NCBI GenBank assembly: GCA_964396165.1
Contig: CAYNEF010000017.1
Coordinates: forward strand, 7,091 to 71,090
Source: CALCZU01 sp964396165
GTDB taxonomy: Bacteria > Bdellovibrionota > FAC87 > UBA2466
Direction: 5' to 3'
DNA: 64,000 nucleotides
In this document: positions 59,994-64,000 of the stretch, piece after piece
Layout: each line of letters begins with the position of its first letter
How positions within the stretch are numbered: the stretch's first letter is position 1
Notes under the pieces: generated by a model
Told to the model about the DNA's origin: nothing
Seen by the model: the letters and a program-made list of their open reading frames with translations, nothing else
Databases searched by the model: none
Made by a program: the position numbers and the translations under genes

Positions 59994-60596
59994 ATGAAAA
60001 CAAGTTTTCTTATTCTCTTTTTTAGTTTTTTGTTAATGGCCGATGAGGCAGGTTTTGTAAATTTGAAAAAGTACGATTACAGCATCAAGCTTGATATTCG
60101 TTACGCCACAGAAAATAATTTTGTAAAACAAAAAGTTTACCCTTCGGCCGATTGCTTTTTGAGAAAAAATGTCGCACACGCCTTATCCCGCGTTCAAAAC
60201 TCGTTAAAAATGTTGGGGCTAAGGTTGAAAGTATACGATTGTTATAGACCGCTCAGTGTCCAAAAGAAGTTTTGGGAAATCATGCCGGATGACCGCTATG
60301 TATCGGATCCCAAAAAAGGGTCAAAGCACAACAGGGGCGCAGCTGTCGATTTAACTCTAATAGATAAAAATGGCGATGAAGTCGAAATGCCGACGCCTTA
60401 TGATGATTTTACGGAAAAAGCCCACCGTGATTACCAAGGTGGATCAAAACTGTCGTTACGCCACAGAAAACTGCTCGAAGATTCAATGCAAAAAGAAGGA
60501 TTCACAGGCATTCCTACCGAATGGTGGCATTTTGATTTCAAAGGATGGGAAAAGTATCCAATCGAAGATATCCCATTTGATAAACTCAGTAATTGA
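59994..60596 (+). CDS. Exported D-alanyl-D-alanine dipeptidase (VanX/DdpX-like)
   Basis: 200 aa with a signal peptide (about residues 1-16). Seen: the zinc-site motif GSKHNRGAAVDLTL (S-x-H-x3-G-x-A-x-D) and the EWWHFDF motif with catalytic Glu and zinc His, plus VYDCYRPLSVQ with the substrate Arg. VanX enzymes cut D-Ala-D-Ala. The signal peptide points to a periplasmic or extracellular target such as peptidoglycan fragments. The next gene starts on its stop codon (TGATG). Confidence 0.9.
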   Translation: MKTSFLILFFSFLLMADEAGFVNLKKYDYSIKLDIRYATENNFVKQKVYPSADCFLRKNVAHALSRVQNSLKMLGLRLKVYDCYRPLSVQKKFWEIMPDDRYVSDPKKGSKHNRGAAVDLTLIDKNGDEVEMPTPYDDFTEKAHRDYQGGSKLSLRHRKLLEDSMQKEGFTGIPTEWWHFDFKGWEKYPIEDIPFDKLSN

Positions 60597-61081
60597 TGAA
60601 AACTTTCTTCCCCTTTCTTTTATTTTTCTTCATTCTCAGCACCTTAGTGTGGGCCCCGCCTAGAAAAGACGGGAGTTTTCGGCCCAAAATTTACGAAGTG
60701 AGTTCTCCAAGTGTTCCTGACTTTGCGGCGCTCAGTCTTTACCAAAAAGGCTTTACCACCCCTGAAAAAAAGCAAAGTGTTGATGTATTTAAAGAGAAGC
60801 TGCTCCGGGGAGAATTTGATTTTTCCATTAATGATCAGGTCAGTGGACTTTTTAATCCGAGCACCAACACATTTTATGTTTCCGAGGGGCATACACGTAT
60901 TGCAGCTGCATTAGAAATCGCCCATGAGAAAAACGACTGGAGTTACTTTAAAAAACTTATCCAATCAGGTTACTGGGATGAAACAGATACTGTTCCTAAA
61001 GAAACCTACCCCTTGTTCATGCGCACAAATATTTTTAATTTTTTAGGCTGTCGGAAAACAATCGCGAAAATTTCTCCGTAA
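60596..61081 (+). CDS. Exported ParB-like-fold protein coupled to the dipeptidase
   Basis: 161 aa from ATG 60596, overlapping the VanX stop by one base; signal peptide about residues 1-20. The segment YVSEGHTRIAAALEIAHEK resembles the conserved GH-R-AA core of ParB/sulfiredoxin-like domains, which is odd for an exported protein. The rest is unassigned. Tight coupling with the dipeptidase suggests a shared envelope function, not known further. Confidence 0.65.
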   Translation: MKTFFPFLLFFFILSTLVWAPPRKDGSFRPKIYEVSSPSVPDFAALSLYQKGFTTPEKKQSVDVFKEKLLRGEFDFSINDQVSGLFNPSTNTFYVSEGHTRIAAALEIAHEKNDWSYFKKLIQSGYWDETDTVPKETYPLFMRTNIFNFLGCRKTIAKISP

Positions 61082-61113
61082 GGGAATCTCAGTAGACGTC
61101 TTTTTAACTAGCA

Positions 61114-61185
61114 TCGTCCCAGATGGAATCGAACCATCATTTGAGGATTAGGAATCCTCCGTTCTATCCGTTGAACTATGGGACG
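61114..61185 (-). tRNA. tRNA-Arg(CCU)
   Basis: A cloverleaf fits on the minus strand: acceptor stem CGTCCCA/TGGGACG, D arm GTTC/GAAC, anticodon stem GAGGA/TCCTC with loop TTCCTAA (anticodon CCT, reading AGG), T arm GATGG/CCATC with loop TTCGATT, and discriminator A at 61114. CCA is not encoded. A standalone gene between a protein gene and a long gene-free stretch. Confidence 0.96.
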
Positions 61186-61698
61186 TTTTCAAGCGGTTAA
61201 GTAAAACCGAGTTTAGTGCGCAGTTAACCCCTAAGGCAAGTTTTCCGGGAATTATGTGTATTCTGACATGTTCATTCTTCTGGAAAATCTTGTACTTAGC
61301 TTAAATATGGACGAGATATTTTTTGACGAACATATTTACAGAATACTCCCTTCATAATTAAAAAAACGGTTAGGAATAAAGAACTTAAAGCACTTTTTAG
61401 TTTTTTTTATGGGGTGTGAGGATCTTATTCATACCTTAACTCGCTGTAAGAATTGAAAGAACTGAAATGTGTTTTCCCACTGTCAAAAAGTATTTCACCT
61501 GACTCAAGATAGGTCGACTGTCAGAGGGATTTACAATATCCGTCGTTTCGTAAAAGGACTCCAGCACTTGCTAATTGTGAAGAGAGTTGGCCGTTCGGTT
61601 GCAATCTTAATTCCTAGTTAAATATTAGATTTCGGTCTCAAGTAAACACATCATTAGCGGCACGTTGGTTGGGACCACAGTATTAAGGGGCATCTCGA
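61186..61698. other. Gene-free stretch between tRNA-Arg and the trypsin-like protein gene
   Basis: 513 nt with no convincing frame on either strand, AT-rich in its first half. An AAGGGG ribosome-binding site near 61685 serves the downstream gene, and the tRNA promoter should lie near 61190-61230. No clear terminator, repeat or riboswitch was recognised; a small RNA cannot be excluded. Confidence 0.5.
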
Positions 61699-62502
61699 AT
61701 GAAGTACGTTGGCGTATGGGCGCGTTTCTGCGCTCTGATTATTTTTTCTCTGGCTTTGATTAGCTGTCAGAAGAAATCCACTTATGGATCTTCCGAAGAT
61801 CTTCCAAGTCCATCTGGAACATTAAGCTCAACAACATCCGAATACAGTCCGGTTGTCATGGTTGTTTTGCCTAATAGCTCTGGTATTTGTTCTGGAACAT
61901 TCATTTCTAAACGCGCTGTTTTAACAGCCGCTCATTGCTTGAAGAAAAACGGCCGTTACAGCATCACCACTTCTTTCGGAAATTTCAGCACGTACACACA
62001 TCCTTATTACGGTCCTGGTGTAGTGGATGATCCAAATGACATCGGTCTTTTAATTTTTGATACAGATGTAGCAAGTGATTCTCAAGTATATAAATTGGGA
62101 GATTCTGTTGCTTCTGGAGAAAGCTTAAGACTAGTTGGTTATGGCTGCAATAATCTTTCTACGAAAAGCGGCTCGGGAGTAAAGCGCACTGGTACAAATA
62201 TGGTAGCCAATCTTTCAGACTACATTGAATTTTTAACTCCTGCAGATTATGCGGCTTCTTCTTCCTCTAATCGCGGTATCCTTGGACCTGAAAATCGCAC
62301 AGCTTCTTGCTTCGGCGATTCCGGCGGTCCTGCACTGAAACAAGTAGGCGATACCTACGTAGTAGTCGGAGTTACTCACGCAGGCGGTTATGTCGGCGAT
62401 GATATCTTGTCCGAATACGTGAATGTAGCTGGCCGCTCGGATAACAGAAACTTTTTAGCTCAAGCAAACACAGCCTATAATTTAGGAATTGAAGGTCTGT
62501 AA
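61699..62502 (+). CDS. Trypsin-like (S1) serine protease lipoprotein
   Basis: 267 aa. The N-terminus is a lipoprotein signal with lipobox ALISC (Cys23) followed by a Ser/Thr-rich linker. The S1 protease domain has all three catalytic residues: His79 (VLTAAHCL), Asp114 (DPNDIGLLIF) and Ser208 (CFGDSGGPAL), with the Cys pairs around them. There is no propeptide of classic type. It is likely anchored to the outer membrane or secreted. Two hairpins follow the gene. Confidence 0.92.
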   Translation: MKYVGVWARFCALIIFSLALISCQKKSTYGSSEDLPSPSGTLSSTTSEYSPVVMVVLPNSSGICSGTFISKRAVLTAAHCLKKNGRYSITTSFGNFSTYTHPYYGPGVVDDPNDIGLLIFDTDVASDSQVYKLGDSVASGESLRLVGYGCNNLSTKSGSGVKRTGTNMVANLSDYIEFLTPADYAASSSSNRGILGPENRTASCFGDSGGPALKQVGDTYVVVGVTHAGGYVGDDILSEYVNVAGRSDNRNFLAQANTAYNLGIEGL

Positions 62503-62539
62503 TCTGGACTCTTAAAACAGAATTAGCCCCCGATTAATC

Positions 62540-62568
62540 AGAGGCGAGCCCCTATTGGGCTCGCCTCT
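62540..62568 (+). terminator. Hairpin terminator after the S1 protease gene
   Basis: A 12-bp perfect stem (62540-62551 with 62557-62568, loop CTATT) is followed by TCTTCTT, a weak T-tract. It is 38 nt after the stop codon. Confidence 0.75.
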
Positions 62569-62577
62569 TCTTGGTTT

Positions 62578-62599
62578 CAGGCTTGCTTTAACAAGCCTG
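62578..62599 (+). promoter_or_regulatory. Hairpin immediately upstream of the secretin start
   Basis: CAGGCTTG (62578-62585), loop CTTTAA and CAAGCCTG (62592-62599) form a perfect 8-bp stem ending one base before the ATG at 62601. No Shine-Dalgarno sequence is visible. The hairpin could limit translation or be part of a double terminator. Confidence 0.6.
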
Positions 62600-62600
62600 C

Positions 62601-63629
62601 ATGAAGCACTTCATTCTACTCATTCTCTTAACCACTAAAGCAATTCTCGCCGCAGAAACAAGCTCAGTACATTTGGGGGTAAAAACCAACACGACGGTAA
62701 AACTTCCCGGAGTCAGTCGCGTCGCTGTCGGAAACAGCAAAATATTAAGAGTAAAAGCGATCCCACCGTCCACTCTTCTTTTTACAGGGCTCGCTGTCGG
62801 AAAAACCACAGTCAGAGCGTGGACGGGTAACGGAAAAGAGTTTGAATATGTGGTGCGCGTAGTTCCCCAAAATATGGACAACGATCTCGCACCACAAGAT
62901 CGCGGCACGGTAGTGAAAGTAGCGTTAGAGTTTTTGGAACTCGATTTTGCGCTGGGAAAAACATTGGGCATTCAATGGCCTGATTCCTTGCCCTTTTCCG
63001 GTGTCGGGCAACTTGCCGGAACTTCCATGACTACAGGATTGAATTACGAGGCGACATTTGGAACGGCAAAGGGATGGATCCGCCACATGCAAAAAGAAGG
63101 TTGGGCAAAAATACTGGCAAACCCCGAGTTGTATGTGCGTCTCGGCGAGCAAGCAGTCTTTCACTCTGGGGGTGAACTTCCTATATCATCTGACTCGCAA
63201 TCCTTCGGTAGTGTCATTCGAAAAATAGAATGGAAAAAATTTGGAATTACAGCAAAGGTTCGTCCACAAAGTGTTGATCTCGTTCACATGAATGGGGACA
63301 TTGATTTGGAGATCTCTGAGCCCGATCCCTCGCGTGGAATTGACGGAATTCCAGCGATTACCAAACGAAATCTGCTGACAAAAATCAATTCTATCGACGG
63401 CGAAACTGTTATTCTCTCTGGCCTGGTAAAAAGAGAAACAACGCACGAAAAAAACTCTATCCCTATTCTAGGTTCCATCCCGCTGTTAGGCGCATTATTT
63501 TCCTCAAACACCGATTCGGATAACGAAACTGAATTACTGATGGCTGTCACTTTTTCAGTCAGCACAAAATCGCGCGAAGATGAAAAGATAGATAAATTTA
63601 AAAACAAATATAAAGCACACGGTGAATAA
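62601..63629 (+). CDS. Short secretin of a Tad/Flp-type pilus (CpaC/RcpA-like)
   Basis: 342 aa with signal peptide MKHFILLILLTTKAILA. The N-terminal 90 residues form the pilus-formation domain (LPGVSRVAVGNSKILRVKAI, LFTGLAVGKTTVRAW), and the rest is the secretin domain (VKVALEFLELDF, LGIQWPDSLPF, IDGETVILSGLVKRE, PILGSIPLLGALFSS). Typical CpaC proteins are about 450-550 aa; this one lacks the intermediate BON-like region. It would form the outer-membrane pore. The ATPase gene starts on the base after its stop codon. Confidence 0.85.
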   Translation: MKHFILLILLTTKAILAAETSSVHLGVKTNTTVKLPGVSRVAVGNSKILRVKAIPPSTLLFTGLAVGKTTVRAWTGNGKEFEYVVRVVPQNMDNDLAPQDRGTVVKVALEFLELDFALGKTLGIQWPDSLPFSGVGQLAGTSMTTGLNYEATFGTAKGWIRHMQKEGWAKILANPELYVRLGEQAVFHSGGELPISSDSQSFGSVIRKIEWKKFGITAKVRPQSVDLVHMNGDIDLEISEPDPSRGIDGIPAITKRNLLTKINSIDGETVILSGLVKRETTHEKNSIPILGSIPLLGALFSSNTDSDNETELLMAVTFSVSTKSREDEKIDKFKNKYKAHGE

Positions 63630-64000
63630 ATGAGCCAGATTGTATCGTCAGCTGTATCGTTAGAAAAACAATTCTTAGGCAAGGCAGCACTCTTATTGCC
63701 CTTGATGCAGGATCAAACCGTAACGGACATTCTCATCAATGGTCCAAAAACATTATATGTAGAGCGTGGGGGAAAACTCACGCCGCTTCCCAGTCCATTC
63801 GAAGAGAAGCAATCCATTTTGGATTTTATCGAACGTATGCTGATTCCCATCGGTAAACGCGTGGATGCAGCAAGCCCCTATGTAGATGGAAGACTTCTTG
63901 ATGGAAGCCGATTTAATATTTTGTTGCCGCCAATTGCGGTGAATGGGCCTCTCATTAGTATTCGAAAAAACCGTTCTTATTCCGACGTGAAGCTGGATTC
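63630..64000 (+). CDS. cpaF: Tad secretion ATPase CpaF/TadA (3' end outside window)
   Basis: N-terminal 123 residues of a type II/IV secretion ATPase. Seen: DQTVTDILINGPKTLYVERGGKL, then IPIGKRVDAASPYVDGRLLDGSRFNILLPP and PLISIRKN, the CpaF/TadA-specific N-terminal part. The Walker motifs would lie beyond the window. It starts directly after the secretin stop codon (TAAATG), so the secretin and ATPase are one operon. Confidence 0.93.
   Translation, partial: MSQIVSSAVSLEKQFLGKAALLLPLMQDQTVTDILINGPKTLYVERGGKLTPLPSPFEEKQSILDFIERMLIPIGKRVDAASPYVDGRLLDGSRFNILLPPIAVNGPLISIRKNRSYSDVKLD

Noticed and set aside
61114..61698. tRNA-Arg as an integration site for a mobile element
   Set aside because: No integrase, no direct repeat of the tRNA 3' end and no compositional break were found.

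Overview
The window comes from a Gram-negative bacterium of moderately low GC content. It has outer-membrane barrels, many Sec signal peptides and lipoproteins, an RND exporter, and parts of three kinds of surface appendage: a type IV pilus motor, a chaperone-usher fimbria and a Tad/Flp secretion ATPase. The mix of secreted proteases, a secreted D-Ala-D-Ala dipeptidase, a Tyr-rich exported protein and a PrkA/YeaH/SpoVR cluster fits the Bdellovibrionota or a related former deltaproteobacterial lineage. That placement is inference; no rRNA or other taxonomic marker is present. No CRISPR array, insertion sequence or prophage was seen. Gene density is high.

Layout, left to right. At 1-0.9 kb lies the 3' part of a PilT retraction ATPase with an unusual Pro-rich tail. 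At 1-6.7 kb lies a tightly overlapped nucleoside-salvage operon (deoC, deoB, deoA, purine nucleoside phosphorylase, cdd, a MtaD-type deaminase). At 6.8-7.4 kb is a ribbon-helix-helix/MazF toxin-antitoxin pair, followed by a convergent RND exporter. At 10-15.7 kb is the prkA-yeaH-spoVR stress-kinase cluster, which ends in a GAF protein with a degenerate receiver domain. At 16.3-25.6 kb is a run of amine-catabolism genes: APC permease, aldehyde dehydrogenase, class III aminotransferase, EutA, a fused EutB-EutC ethanolamine ammonia-lyase, and glutamate dehydrogenase. Together they could import amines, release acetaldehyde and ammonia, oxidise the aldehyde and re-assimilate the nitrogen. A perfect 30-bp inverted repeat follows at 25.7 kb.

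From 25.9-30.7 kb there are a lipoprotein, a secreted subtilase, an rRNA-methylase-like protein, a PAP2 phosphatase and a Tyr-rich exported protein. From 30.8-34.9 kb an operon carries an aminotransferase, serA and purA. From 35-42.7 kb there are a secreted FAD amine oxidase, a methyltransferase plus membrane glycosyltransferase pair, an Old Yellow Enzyme, a HAD phosphatase and two small proteins. At 42.7-44.3 kb is a folate operon (folP, a PTPS-III-like gene in the place of folB, folK). LexA with a distinctive palindromic operator is at 45.8 kb.

From 46.5-53 kb is a divergent chaperone-usher locus: four DUF4402 pilin-like subunits, a PapD-like chaperone and an unusual usher. It is followed by a FadL-type porin, a sensor histidine kinase, and rlmB-like, pyrF and PP-loop ATPase genes. 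From 58.6-61.1 kb there are small secreted or membrane proteins and a VanX-like dipeptidase. A tRNA-Arg(CCU) gene and a 0.5-kb gene-free stretch precede a trypsin-like lipoprotein. The window ends with the start of a Tad locus (short secretin and the N-terminus of a CpaF ATPase).
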